DNA of 64,000 nt from Astropecten irregularis (Eukaryota > Echinodermata > Asteroidea > Paxillosida > Astropectinidae). Location: positions 13,970,614-14,034,613 of the forward strand of contig OZ020247.1 in the NCBI GenBank assembly GCA_963971285.1, in the 5' to 3' direction. Position numbers and translations under genes: made by a program. This document shows, piece after piece, positions 62,001 through 64,000 of this stretch. The notes beneath the pieces are model-generated. The model ran no database searches, had not been told where the DNA came from, and saw nothing but the letters and a program-made list of their open reading frames with translations. Numbering within the stretch: the stretch's first letter is position 1; every line of letters starts with the position of its first letter.

Positions 62001-63166
62001 TAAAGATTTATAAACAAAGAAAAATGACAGTTTGGGACGCTGCCAACATGGGGCTCCGGATGGATGGATGGATGGCTCAGTTGGTCATTGGAACGGTATT
62101 CCAGATGTTGCAGGTTTGAATCCCGTTCAAGTAAATTTTTCTCTTGTTCACATTTAAAATTCAAATGAAGCGTAGGCCTATATTTCAGTCCCAGACATGC
62201 CAGATGCATGTTTTTCTCAAGTACATGCGAAGTACTTCTAGATTGAGAAGGCTTAACAGTTACTCTGGGAGTCAGCCTTCTAAATCTAGTAGTACATGCA
62301 GTATGAAGGAACTGACCACATTTGTTTCTGAAAAAAAAAAGCGTTCAAGACTGCTTTTCCCCTGGTTGGAACTCGAGAGAATGACCTACCTTTGGAGGTG
62401 AATAGAAATCTAACATATGCCCCTCTAAGCGCTTGACAAGCACCAGTCGACTCCGTTCCCACTTCTGTTTGCCTTGATGGTCCTCCCCCGTAAGATAGTT
62501 CACAATGCCTTCTCGTACAATGTCTTCTGGGGAGTGCTTGACACCACCACGTTCCCTTTGGCTGTGGTGCTGACTGCCAGGGTGGGCCTTTCGGAATCGG
62601 TTGATGACATTCTCAGTCATGTTTCTGAAAGAAAACTTCCTGGGAAGTTTGACCTCAGTCCTCTGATGGTTAACAGAGTTGATGTTTCTGCTGTTTAAGC
62701 CATCCAGGCTGGAGTTGCTGGAGTAGCGACCGTTGGCTTCGCCGTTGAACACGACCGTGGATCCATTCCTGTTGCCACCACCTCCCTGTGGTGGTCGAGA
62801 CTCCGACAGCAGACTCGTGTTGACGTTCGCGTTGGACTCGGAGTCCGTGGGGCTAGCGGGGCTACCGGCCGGTTCATCGTTGGCGTTTGCGTTCCGCTGA
62901 TCATCTCGGAGTTCGGACGGGCTGACGGTGTTGTAAGCCCGGTGAACCTCAGTCTCGAAGTGGTCCATGAAGTGATCGGCAAATCGCCGAGCGAATCTAC
63001 TCTCATCCACCGGCATCCCGTCCATCGGAGGGTTCTCGTTGATGAACTGGTGGTAGGCCAGGGCGAAAGTCGCCGCGGCTTTCTGAGCTTCAACCTCGCA
63101 GAATTCATTCATGTCGATCACTCGATCGTTGTCATGCTGTTCCATCATGTCCATGGTCCCGTTCAT
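16692..63166 (-). CDS. SH2B: SH2B adaptor protein, complete (7 coding exons, 642 aa)
   Basis: SH2B proteins are cytoplasmic adaptors that dimerise, bind phosphotyrosines of receptor tyrosine kinases and JAK-type kinases through SH2, and modulate insulin/growth-factor and cytokine signalling. The joined exons (62390-63166, 41794-41895, 34586-34689, 30918-31024, 28255-28473, 17652-17875, 16692-17087) total 1929 nt with all phases matching (0,0,2,1,1,0). Domains: phenylalanine zipper about 19-79, PH about 216-327, proline-rich [14 protein letters not shown] linker, SH2 about 463-551 with FLVRQS (Arg491), and C-terminal NQYSFV with Tyr639, matching the conserved Cbl-binding tyrosine of the family. 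An in-frame TGA at 63176-63178 supports the start. Vertebrates have SH2B1-3; a single invertebrate orthologue (like fly Lnk) is expected. Introns are repeat-filled, up to 20.5 kb. Confidence 0.95.
17199..17461. mobile_element. Palindromic MITE, family D, in SH2B intron 6
   Basis: Left GGGCCTTTTCCAAACCTCAG, right TGAGCTGGAGCCGAGGTTTG then AGAACGGCCC. Between 17390 and 17440 the right arm carries six GAGCCA/GAGCCT hexamers. It fills nearly half of this 564-bp intron. Confidence 0.8.
17652..17875 (-). CDS. SH2B: SH2B coding exon 6: first half of SH2
   Basis: Acceptor TTTGTATCTAG|ATG, donor CCAAAG|GTATTT, 224 nt, phases 1/0. Encodes [20 protein letters not shown], then [20 protein letters not shown]. 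The donor is less canonical than the others in this gene but the protein continues exactly as in SH2B. Confidence 0.94.
17990..18168. mobile_element. Fold-back MITE with about 44-bp inverted ends
   Basis: CATAGATGTGTGGTTCTGAG...GTGAGAATTGTCTCAAC pairs with GTTGAGACAATTCTCAC...CAGAATCACACATCTATG. Subterminal GTCCTCAGG/CCTGAGGGC also pair. It lies in SH2B intron 5. Superfamily not assigned. Confidence 0.8.
18280..18312. repeat. (CCACAG)n microsatellite
   Basis: About five and a half units of AGCCAC next to the family-E MITE. A related short run occurs at 53004-53040. Confidence 0.9.
18343..18563. mobile_element. Palindromic MITE, family E, complete (PIF/Harbinger-like)
   Basis: Terminal repeats of about 37 bp: GGGCCTTTACGAAATGAGGC...GGCTAGGCTTGGGA, mirrored at the right end. 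The 3-bp duplication TAA lies at 18340-18342 and 18564-18566, as in PIF/Harbinger elements. This is the reference copy for family E. Confidence 0.8.
18626..18808. mobile_element. CpG-rich fold-back MITE
   Basis: GGCTGCGTTCGAGCG and CGCTCGAACGCAGCC are perfect inverted ends. Inside, GAGTATACTC palindromes recur several times (AACACGAGTATACTCCTGAG, GGGAGTATACTCCTGC). Strikingly CpG-rich for this AT-rich neighbourhood. Confidence 0.8.
19062..19408 (-). mobile_element. TTAA MITE, A/B hybrid
   Basis: TTAA at 19058-19061 and 19409-19412. The left end is family-B-like (AGATTTAGTACAAGGTTGGT) while the right end and body are family A (CAAAAACCAAAGTATGATAT). Reverse orientation; centre GATCTTTTTAAGATC. 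Confidence 0.82.
19506..19672 (+). mobile_element. TTAA MITE, family B right half only
   Basis: Reads from GATCAAAACTGTTTTCTGTC to GTATGTTACCAATCCTGTTA. The left half is missing. Confidence 0.7.
19673..21120. other. SH2B intron 5, unassigned segment
   Basis: No exon candidate with splice support was found. ORF 19986-20234 shows no domain. A poly-A/G run lies near 20345-20390. Confidence 0.35.
21124..21385 (-). repeat. tRNA-derived SINE (family 1), best copy
   Basis: On the minus strand: GGCTCAGTTAGTAGAGCACC (A-box side), GGTTCGAATCCCGCTCCAGT (B box and tail). The 5' extension reads CATGGCTTCTGACTGCCAAA on the minus strand. Flanks match the 1.5- and 24.5-kb copies. Confidence 0.8.
21834..21970. 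mobile_element. Palindromic MITE, family G
   Basis: GGGTCGATTTCACCAAACTC pairs with GGGCTTTGTAAAATCGACCC, and TACGAT/ATCGTA words pair within. A second, damaged copy lies at 50.7 kb. Confidence 0.75.
21975..22760. other. SH2B intron 5, unassigned segment
   Basis: Mostly unique sequence without recognised repeats; GTACATGTAC words begin to appear near 22720. Confidence 0.35.
22762..23095. mobile_element. Palindromic MITE, family D, with expanded hexamer
   Basis: Left GGAGGCTCAGGCTCAGGCTC. The right arm holds about eleven GAGCCT units (22997-23063) before CTCCATTTTGTAAACC. The family core (GAAGCTCTGTTTCCCTTT, AGAGAATCTACTTCCGAACT) is intact. TACATGTA words lie near its centre. Confidence 0.85.
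22997..23063. repeat. (GAGCCT)n array inside a transposon terminal repeat
   Basis: About eleven near-perfect hexamers. Other D copies have only two to six units at the same place. Its PEPEPE translation is a by-product, not a gene. Confidence 0.9.
23531..23788 (+). mobile_element. TTAA MITE, family A, cut at an internal TTAA
   Basis: Starts AGGTAATTTCATACTTCAGT and follows family A as far as GAGAACCATTTTAA. There the next element begins; the rest of this copy is absent. Confidence 0.75.
23789..24149 (+). mobile_element. TTAA MITE, family A, inserted in another copy
   Basis: Begins AGGTAATATCATACTTTGGT directly after TTAA at 23785-23788, a TTAA that family A carries internally (ATTTTAACGGTATG). 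Ends GCAAAGTATGATACTACCT followed by TTTA. Confidence 0.85.
24476..24690 (+). repeat. tRNA-derived SINE (family 1), plus orientation
   Basis: Contains AGGATAGCTCAGTTGGTAAG, GCGCCTGTACGGTATCTCTG and GGTTCAAATCCCGCTCCAGT in tRNA order. Flanked by the family's AACGAACAAAGATGATTGAC and TCAGTCAGTTTCCCTTGTG segments. The cloverleaf is imperfect, so it is a SINE. Confidence 0.8.
25153..25366. mobile_element. Non-autonomous hAT-type transposon (Tip100/Zaphod-like end)
   Basis: Starts CAGTGGTGCACCCAGG and ends CCTGGGTGCACCGGTG. Near-duplicate 8-mers GACTGCAC (25145-25152) and GACTTCAC (25367-25374) flank it. The interior is poly-G, A-rich and GGAG-rich low complexity; GAGCCCCCCCAA occurs at both sides. 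Confidence 0.78.
25407..25690. repeat. Tandem repeat, 2.4 copies of about 110-130 bp
   Basis: CTACAGATTTTTAAAAGTTT starts units at 25407 and 25517; a third partial unit (CCAGAATTCAGTTTGTAATT) ends at 25690. Unit 2 has extra CAGCC and TACATTG repeats. Confidence 0.85.
25717..25851. mobile_element. Fold-back MITE
   Basis: GGCCGTGTCCCAATATTATC...TGGCTGCGGCTGCAAAT mirrors ATTTGCGGTCGCAGCCAGAG...ATTGGGACACGGCC. Arms of about 36 bp. No clear target duplication. Confidence 0.8.
26190..26372. mobile_element. Partial family-D MITE
   Basis: The core AAGCTGAAGCTCTGTTGTCC and the right arm GGAGCCTGAGCCGGAGCCG with a GGCCC end are present. The left arm is missing. Confidence 0.7.
26373..27225. other. 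SH2B intron 5, unassigned segment
   Basis: No recognised repeat or exon. Moderately GC-rich parts at 26390-26470 and 26870-26940 were checked for splice-bounded frames without success. Confidence 0.35.
27228..27290. mobile_element. Family-D MITE fragment
   Basis: GAGACTCAGGCTCGTCTCCA followed by TGAATCCATTCCGAAATAAC matches the family-D right arm in reverse. It lies directly against the complete copy. Confidence 0.55.
27291..27528. mobile_element. Palindromic MITE, family D, reverse orientation
   Basis: AGGGCGTTTAGGAAACGAAG at the left and CCTCCGTTTCGTAAAATGCC at the right. The core is in reverse order (TTCCGAAGTAGATTCTCTAG, then GACAGAGCTTCAGCTTCAAT). Confidence 0.82.
27530..28254. other. 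SH2B intron 5, exon-5-proximal segment
   Basis: GTACATGT/GTGTAC words at 27755-27835; otherwise nothing recognised. Confidence 0.35.
28255..28473 (-). CDS. SH2B: SH2B coding exon 5: proline-rich linker
   Basis: Acceptor TTTGTCCTGCAG|AAC, donor CACTAG|GTAAGG, 219 nt, phases 1/1. Encodes residues 364-437 with [19 protein letters not shown], a likely SH3-binding stretch as in other SH2B linkers. The plus-strand ORFs over this GC-rich exon are shadows. Confidence 0.9.
28747..29116 (+). mobile_element. TTAA MITE, family C
   Basis: TTAA at 28743-28746. Ends AGGCAGCGTACAGGATTTGC and GCAAATCCTATATGCTCCCT are imperfect inverted repeats. The centre is the palindrome GATTGTTCGTCCGAACAATC. In SH2B intron 4. 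Confidence 0.82.
29345..29616. repeat. Tandem repeat, 2.2 copies of about 120 bp
   Basis: TTTGAATATCAAATKTCTGC begins units at 29345, 29469 and 29589. Each of the two full units ends with ACATGGACATGTAC/TATGTATA and ATTTCTAG. Confidence 0.85.
29640..29760 (-). repeat. Degenerate SINE family-2 fragment
   Basis: GATGCAATATCCACTAGGCC then ACCGAGCTAGCTGGGG resembles the A-box side of the better copy 250 bp away. The B box is not preserved. Confidence 0.5.
29800..30005 (-). repeat. tRNA-derived SINE (family 2)
   Basis: On the minus strand: AGCTCGGTAGCCTAGCGGGT (A-box side), GGGTTCGAATCCCACCTGAG (B box), then a tail with GTGCTCTCAAAAAGCGAGAG hairpin and AAGTCGGTGAAGGG. Same tail as the 13.6-kb copy. 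Confidence 0.75.
30178..30651 (+). mobile_element. TTAA MITE, family A, with internal duplication
   Basis: TTAA at 30174-30177 and 30652-30655. A 121-bp stretch starting ATATCAAGGAAGATACAGTC is repeated in tandem at 30231 and 30352, so this copy is about 120 bp longer than its relatives. It is preceded by a 14-base G run. Confidence 0.87.
30918..31024 (-). CDS. SH2B: SH2B coding exon 4: linker
   Basis: Acceptor GTGTGCGCAG|G, donor AATCCG|GTAAGT, 107 nt, phases 2/1. Encodes [20 protein letters not shown] then [15 protein letters not shown]. Low similarity to known linkers; supported by exact phase fit on both sides. Confidence 0.88.
31557..31889 (+). mobile_element. TTAA MITE, family B, left-truncated
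   Basis: Starts inside the family at ACACTTTGTCTGATCC, carries ATCTTACCCCGAGATCAAAA at the centre, and ends CAAATCCTGTACTGTACCT before TTAA at 31890-31893. In SH2B intron 3. Confidence 0.78.
31895..33100. other. SH2B intron 3, unassigned segment
   Basis: AT-rich, with a small GC patch at 32655-32700 (ACGGCCGGACGGCCGCGCCG, itself partly palindromic). No exon found. Confidence 0.35.
33106..33470 (-). mobile_element. TTAA MITE, family A, reverse orientation
   Basis: TTAA at 33102-33105 and 33471-33474. Ends AGGTATATCATACTTTGGTA and GCAAAGTATGATATTACCT. Confidence 0.85.
33475..34010. other. SH2B intron 3, unassigned segment
   Basis: Unique-looking sequence with GTACATGTA words. The opposing ORFs near 33.7-33.9 kb have no domain or splice support. 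Confidence 0.35.
34015..34256 (+). mobile_element. Family-A MITE fragment, both ends missing
   Basis: Runs from GAGATACAGTAACAGTCATC to TTTCTACCATCACCATCTTT within the family-A body. Confidence 0.65.
34586..34689 (-). CDS. SH2B: SH2B coding exon 3: end of PH domain
   Basis: Acceptor TTATTTCCAG|GCG, donor CCAAG|GTGAGT, 104 nt, phases 0/2. Encodes [20 protein letters not shown] then [10 protein letters not shown], including the C-terminal PH helix with its invariant Trp. Confidence 0.93.
34923..35287 (+). mobile_element. TTAA MITE, family B, complete
   Basis: TTAA at 34919-34922 and 35288-35291. Ends AGGTATAATACATGATTGGT and ACCAATCCTGTACTTAACTG...ACCT. The right half (GATCAAAACTGTTTTCGGTC onward) is shared with family A while both ends differ. 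Reference copy for B; in SH2B intron 2. Confidence 0.87.
35771..36132 (+). mobile_element. TTAA MITE, family A, left end eroded
   Basis: GTATCATACTTTGGTTTTTA at the left lacks the AGGTA. The right end ACCAAAGTATGATACATGTA...CTACCT meets TTAA at 36133-36136. Intact centre GATCTTTTAAAAGATC. Confidence 0.82.
36363..36533 (+). mobile_element. TTAA MITE, family B left half
   Basis: TTAA at 36359-36362, then AGGTACAATATATGATTGGT and the B-specific ACAGCACTCATACTTTGTCT. It stops before the central palindrome and joins a family-C half. Confidence 0.72.
36540..36740 (+). mobile_element. Family-C MITE half
   Basis: Begins at the C centre (AAATCGTTCAGACGAACGATC) and ends CTTGCAAATCCTATATGCTC...CCTTA. 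The join to a B half at the same relative position looks like a chimeric element or two abutting deletions. Confidence 0.7.
37225..37275. repeat. C/CT-rich low-complexity tract
   Basis: CCCCCTCCCCCTCTCTCC followed by CCCTCCCCCTCCCCCTCCCC. Likely able to form unusual DNA structure; the long ORFs across it are spurious. Confidence 0.8.
37562..39029. mobile_element. 1.47-kb hAT-type transposon, non-coding
   Basis: Inverted ends CAGTGTTTCCCCT and AGGGGAAACACTG (near-perfect) lie between exact 8-bp duplications CATGCATG (37554-37561 and 39030-39037). GTGAGGYGG words occur near both ends. No transposase frame survives. The segment 38590-38780 is CpG-rich (CGGCCGTACGCG, GCCGCGCGCGAACC), unlike the AT-rich left half. 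Confidence 0.87.
39838..40160. repeat. Composite family-H repeat
   Basis: Two ATCCTGCTAGGATC palindromes (39872-39886, 40044-40058), each followed by AACGTCAAGCCCTCCT-like sequence. Between them is a GGATCC-rich insert (39919-40040) with GGGCCTGTTTGG and AAACAAACCGACCC at its edges. The tail TGATGAGCAGTTTGCAGCAG is shared with 44.3 and 56.1 kb. Confidence 0.65.
40576..40820. mobile_element. Palindromic MITE, family F, complete
   Basis: GGGGCCAATTTCATAAAACT...GTTAAGCA pairs with TGCTTAACAGTTTTATGG...AATTGGCCCC. Reference copy for family F. Confidence 0.85.
40925..40975. mobile_element. Possible family-F terminal fragment
   Basis: GGGACCAATTTCCCTGAGCT then GCTATGCAC and TTTGCTAAA resemble an F terminus. 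Confidence 0.4.
41068..41521. mobile_element. Probable hAT-type MITE with GGAGAGC-rich ends
   Basis: CGGGCCTTCATTTTTAAGGA and the inverse TTAAAATGAAGGCCTG bound 454 bp. Flanking 8-mers AGTTACTC and GGTTACTT agree at six positions. Subterminal AAGGAGAGC/GCTCTCC words repeat many times. Confidence 0.65.
41794..41895 (-). CDS. SH2B: SH2B coding exon 2: middle of PH domain
   Basis: Acceptor TTCTTCCAG|TCA, donor CTTGAAG|GTAAGG, 102 nt, phases 0/0. Encodes [20 protein letters not shown] then [14 protein letters not shown], matching the PH middle of SH2B1 ([24 protein letters not shown] region). Too short to appear as a large ORF. Confidence 0.93.
41990..42340 (+). mobile_element. TTAA MITE, family B
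   Basis: Left AGGTATAATACATGATTGGT after a mutated TTGA. Right CCAATCCTGTACTTTAGCT before TTAA at 42341-42344. Lies 95 bp outside SH2B exon 2, in intron 1. Confidence 0.83.
42345..42687 (+). mobile_element. TTAA MITE, family A, abutting a family-B copy
   Basis: Shares the single TTAA at 42341-42344 with the B element to its left; right TTAA at 42688-42691. Ends AGGTAATAATCATACTTTGG and CCAAAGTATGATAGTACAT. Confidence 0.83.
42690..42870. repeat. TACATGTA/GTACAGT-rich low-complexity stretch
   Basis: Dense overlapping GTACA/TGTAC words. Similar stretches lie at 36310-36340, 39540-39630, 43480-43620, 51180-51270 and 52070-52150. Confidence 0.7.
43214..43443. mobile_element. Palindromic MITE, family D
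   Basis: GGGCCTTTTTGAAACGGAGG...CTTAGGCTCCA pairs with GGAGCCTGAGCCCGAGACTC...CGAAAAGGCCC. A 3-bp ACT is found on both sides. Confidence 0.82.
43445..44235. other. SH2B intron 1, unassigned segment
   Basis: GTACATGTA-rich to 43660, then unique. ORF 43874-44188 has no domain. Confidence 0.35.
44243..44345. repeat. Family-H repeat
   Basis: GATCCTGCTAGGATCGAAAC, then AGGCCCTCCTAACTCCAAGC, CATTTTGGCTGATGAGCAGT and TTGCAGCAGTTTATTACTTG. Confidence 0.7.
44620..44700. mobile_element. Family-D right-arm remnant
   Basis: GCCAAAAGCCTCTATTTTGT, then GAAATGGAGCCAAAAGC, as in the right part of D copies. Confidence 0.5.
44701..45300. other. SH2B intron 1, unassigned segment
   Basis: No repeat or exon recognised. 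Confidence 0.35.
45305..45469 (+). mobile_element. Family-A MITE right half
   Basis: From TATGGTCATTGGTTTTACTC to ACCAAAGTTTGATGGTACCT, followed by TTAA at 45470-45473. Confidence 0.72.
46085..46458. mobile_element. Non-autonomous hAT-type transposon
   Basis: Inverted ends TAAGGCTGCAGTTT and AAACTGACAGCCCTA. Exact 8-bp duplication TCTGACAA at 46077-46084 and 46459-46466. Subterminal GGTAACC/GGTTACC words pair (AGTTACCCGGTTAACC; CGGGTAACCAGTTACA). Confidence 0.85.
46467..47078. other. SH2B intron 1, unassigned segment
   Basis: Unique-looking; no exon or repeat called. Confidence 0.35.
47083..47466 (-). mobile_element. TTAA MITE, family C, reverse orientation
   Basis: TTAA at 47079-47082 and 47467-47470. 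Ends AGGGAGCATTATTGGATTTG and CTTGCAAATCTTGTGCGCTG...CCT. Confirms TTAA targeting for family C. Confidence 0.85.
47563..47943. repeat. Tandem duplication of about 176-200 bp
   Basis: CTAGATAGGAATTTCTGTC begins units at 47563 and 47739; both contain AACTAAACA-ATCTTTCCAAT and end near GGATTTGGTGAC/GAATTTGGTGAC. The units have diverged, so it is old. Confidence 0.8.
47950..48820. other. SH2B intron 1, unassigned segment
   Basis: AT-rich, unique-looking. The opposing ORFs near 48.3 kb lack domains. Confidence 0.35.
49155..49288. mobile_element. Small element with perfect 22-bp inverted ends
   Basis: GTACAATTTTCAGCATATAG-GG at 49155-49176 is the exact inverse of 49267-49288. It separates the left arm of the large inverted repeat from the LINE sequence. 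Confidence 0.75.
49289..49940 (+). mobile_element. LINE 3' end (C-terminal ORF region), split by an assembly gap
   Basis: Codes for a typical LINE C-terminal region: [20 protein letters not shown], then [53 protein letters not shown]. It ends with a stop followed by (GTGA)n at 49927-49940, a LINE-like simple-repeat tail. The piece is 5'-truncated. It is a different LINE family from the 4.7-kb fragment as far as can be judged. Confidence 0.82.
49397..49596. other. Assembly gap (200 N)
   Basis: Exactly 200 unknown bases. The 50 bases before (49347-49396) and after (49597-49646) are the same except for two positions. Confidence 1.
50706..50830. mobile_element. Palindromic MITE, family G, damaged right end
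   Basis: GGGTCGATTTCACCAAACTC, ACTTATGATGCATAATGCAG and GATACAATGGGTTATCCTTC follow the 21.8-kb copy; the right terminus is lost. Confidence 0.7.
50835..53000. other. SH2B intron 1, GTACATGTAC/GTAGGCCTAC-rich segment
   Basis: Palindromic words TACATGTA, TGTACA and TAGGCCTA recur throughout, most densely at 51180-51290 and 52065-52150. No exon or transposon recognised. Confidence 0.45.
53004..53040. repeat. Short (CACAGCCTGAGT)n run
   Basis: Three units of the type GTCACAGCCTGA, ending GCCACAGCC. Confidence 0.7.
53472..53490. repeat. Poly-G tract
   Basis: About 18 consecutive G. Similar G runs precede or lie in repeats at 25.17, 30.15 and 42.93 kb. Confidence 0.95.
53543..53679. mobile_element. 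Short MITE with 23-bp inverted ends
   Basis: CAATGGGTCCATTCGTTTAG-CT and the inverse AGCTAAACGAATGCACCCATTG differ at one position. No target duplication seen. Confidence 0.78.
54098..54462 (+). mobile_element. TTAA MITE, family A
   Basis: TTAA at 54094-54097 and 54463-54466. Ends AGGTAATATCATACTTTGGT and CCAAAGTATGATACTAACT. The centre is altered (GATCATTTATC). Confidence 0.87.
54467..55038. other. SH2B intron 1, unassigned segment
   Basis: No recognised exon or repeat; one TGCATGCATGCA run at 54595. Confidence 0.35.
55041..56035. mobile_element. 995-bp element with TA duplication and end hairpin
   Basis: GGTGTTCGGG and CCCGAACACC are perfect 10-bp inverted ends, each flanked by TA (55039-55040, 56036-56037). 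The left end also folds on itself: GGTGTTCGG and CCGAACACC at 55041-55065. No transposase frame. TA duplication fits Tc1/mariner-type insertion but the family is not recognised. Confidence 0.75.
56100..56255. repeat. Family-H repeat, reverse orientation
   Basis: AACTGCTGCAAACTGCTCAT, then TGCTTGGAGTTGGGAGAGCC and ATCCTAGCAGGATC, with the full palindrome GATCCTGCTAGGATC at 56238-56252. Confidence 0.7.
56262..56581. mobile_element. Probable MITE with AGTCCAGTGC ends
   Basis: GCACTGGACTTTTTGGGG at the left is inverse to AAAAAAGTCCAGTGCGGACT at the right. The word AAGTYCAGTGCGGAC also occurs in direct orientation at 56318 and 56436. GC-richer than its surroundings. Confidence 0.6.
56583..57315. 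other. SH2B intron 1, unassigned segment
   Basis: GTACATGTA words to 56700, then unique AT-rich DNA. Confidence 0.35.
57317..57558. mobile_element. Palindromic MITE, family D
   Basis: GGCGTTTAGGGAACGGAGGC...TTAGGCTCAGGCTCCAGC and GGAGCCGGAGCCTGAGACC...CATAAATGCCC. Family core intact. Confidence 0.82.
57560..58440. other. SH2B intron 1, unassigned segment
   Basis: No exon with splice support; short ORFs on both strands at 57.9-58.3 kb have no domain. Confidence 0.35.
58444..58712. mobile_element. Palindromic MITE, family F
   Basis: GGGGCCAATTTCATAGAGCT...GCTAAGCAC and GTGCTAAGCAGCTACATGAA...AAATCTGGCCCC. About 20 bp are inserted near the right end relative to 40.6 kb. Confidence 0.8.
58997..59387 (-). 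mobile_element. TTAA MITE, family A, reverse orientation
   Basis: TTAA at 58993-58996 and 59388-59391. Ends AGGTAGTATCATACTTTGGT and CCAAAGTATGATATTACCT. A small insertion lies near 59060. Confidence 0.87.
59955..60346. mobile_element. Non-autonomous hAT-type transposon
   Basis: AAGTGCTGGGC...CTTATCCGG at the left pairs with CCGGATAAAAAGCCCAGCAC-TG at the right. 8-bp flanks ATGGTTAT (59947-59954) and ATGGCTAT (60347-60354) differ at one base. Confidence 0.78.
60355..62025. other. SH2B intron 1, unassigned segment
   Basis: ORF 60635-60901 has no recognised domain. AATGAATAAATAAATAAATT at 61586-61606 resembles a LINE tail but no LINE coding sequence precedes it. Confidence 0.35.
62030..62160 (+). 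repeat. tRNA-derived SINE (family 1, divergent)
   Basis: GGATGGCTCAGTTGGTCATT (A-box side) and GCAGGTTTGAATCCCGTTCA (B box), then AAGTAAATTTTTCTCTTGTT. A (GGAT)4 run at 62055-62071 precedes the tRNA-like part. It lies 230 bp downstream (intron side) of SH2B exon 1. Confidence 0.72.
62390..63166 (-). CDS. SH2B: SH2B coding exon 1: dimerisation domain and PH start
   Basis: Encodes residues 1-259. The segment [20 protein letters not shown] and the later [18 protein letters not shown] are the phenylalanine-zipper helices. A Ser/Asn/Gly-rich linker follows, then [17 protein letters not shown] and the first PH strands ([18 protein letters not shown]). Donor CCAAAG|GTAGGT, phase 0. The frame after the donor is intron read-through. 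Confidence 0.95.
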
Positions 63167-63440
63167 TCTGGCTTCTCAAGGAGTCTATCCTCCACTCTCA
63201 ACATATAACATGATACCCAGTATAGTCCAAAACCCTGACACGATCAAAAAAATACCGATCGCTGAACAGAAATGTGATTTTACAGCGTTTTTAGTCAGCT
63301 TCCGTGTACATTTCTCCGTAGCCACACTCGCTGATTTCCTGGTAAAAAGTGGTAATGACTAGACTGCCATACAAAATGCATGCGAAAACTGTAACGTGAA
63401 AATAAAATGCGCAGTGTCGCAATGTGAGTCACTGCGCAAA
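63167..63440 (-). promoter_or_regulatory. Putative SH2B 5' untranslated / promoter region
   Basis: Upstream of the SH2B start. An in-frame TGA lies at 63176-63178. GTGAGTCAC at 63425-63433 matches an AP-1-type TGAGTCA core. No TATA box or TSS can be fixed from sequence. Confidence 0.35.
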
Positions 63441-63910
63441 TAGTGCGGTTAAAGGTCAACAGAGTTCAAATAGCAGGTGAAGCGTGGATTGATTCAATTT
63501 ATCAACTTGATTATGTCGCTCGTTCATTTACATTCGGTTTTTACACTTCGTTTGTCCAGTTTGTATATTTTTTTCGCCAAGCCATTCGGCCCATTCTTCA
63601 TGCTTTTATTTATAAAAGAATAACAAGGTACCTTTTTACAGGCCTAGTAATTTATAAAAATATATAGTCATCATCAATTAAATTTCTGCTTATTTAAAGA
63701 ATATCATTTCTACTGCCTGACTATAAATCTGAATGTGGTGAAATAACTTCCTTTCTGCTACATATCGTCATTGAAGTGTTTCCCGTTTCAGTTCAAACAC
63801 TGGAATATGTAACTTCAATTTACTTGGCAAGCTGAGAGCGAGTCTAATACGACTACGAGCTAACTTTTTGCGCGCTTCTGAAATAGCGCCCTCAATTAAA
63901 TCGGGTCTAT
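63441..63910. other. SH2B upstream sequence
   Basis: AT-rich, no gene recognised. TAGCGCCCTC at 63884 is a partial CTCF-type word. Confidence 0.35.
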
Positions 63911-64000
63911 GGGCCTTTACGAAAAATAAGGCTTGAGGATAGGCCTGGGATTTATTTTGCTACCGCCATTTTGTGTCCTAAATGAAATGAAGGGCTTGAG
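63911..64000. mobile_element. Family-E MITE, cut by the window end
   Basis: GGGCCTTTACGAAAAATAAG...GCTTGAGGATAGGCCTGGGA, then TTGCTACCGCCATTTTGTGT as in family E. The right end lies outside the window. Confidence 0.75.

Noticed and set aside
1-64000. Retroviral or LTR-type elements
   Set aside because: No paired long terminal repeats, capsid or integrase-like coding signals were seen; both reverse-transcriptase-related pieces are LINE type.

Overview
This is an intron-rich metazoan nuclear window, most likely from a deuterostome invertebrate (an echinoderm is my best guess, not proven). The evidence is long introns with GT/AG junctions, a single SH2B-family adaptor gene, tRNA-derived SINEs, LINE fragments and a very high load of short non-autonomous DNA transposons. 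A 200-base run of N shows it is a draft assembly.

Two protein-coding genes can be rebuilt, both on the minus strand. (1) An uncharacterised gene at 1220-6352 has three coding exons whose phases agree. It would encode a 595-residue single-pass membrane protein with an N-terminal signal or anchor segment, a Ser/Pro/Thr-rich ectodomain, one transmembrane helix near residues 462-486, and a tail with a YDRL sorting-type motif and an acidic cluster. (2) An SH2B adaptor gene at 16692-63166 has seven coding exons that join in frame into 642 residues: phenylalanine-zipper dimerisation domain, PH domain, proline-rich linker, SH2 domain, and the conserved C-terminal tyrosine. It is the main gene of the window, and almost everything from 17 to 62 kb is its introns.

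Layout. 1-1219: flank of the membrane-protein gene with a 535-bp hAT-type element. 1220-6352: membrane-protein gene; intron 2 carries SINEs and TTAA-flanked MITEs, and intron 1 carries an antisense LINE reverse-transcriptase ORF. 6353-16691: intergenic, with a promoter-like stretch near 6.55 kb, a CTCF-consensus match at 10.23 kb, TTAA MITEs, a perfect 257-bp tandem duplication and a nested SINE/MITE/hAT cluster at 14.8-15.6 kb. 16692-63166: SH2B. 63167-64000: SH2B upstream region.

The repeats are the most informative non-coding content. Families A, B and C (about 350-390 bp) sit between TTAA duplications; A and B share a right half but have different ends, and one copy is an A/B hybrid. Six non-autonomous hAT-type elements have 8-bp target duplications that can be read directly. 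Palindromic families D and E have long terminal inverted repeats, some with expanded GAGCCT-type hexamers. A roughly 335-bp inverted repeat (48.8-50.3 kb) surrounds a LINE 3' end and the assembly gap. No retrovirus or LTR element, CRISPR array or functional tRNA was recognised.
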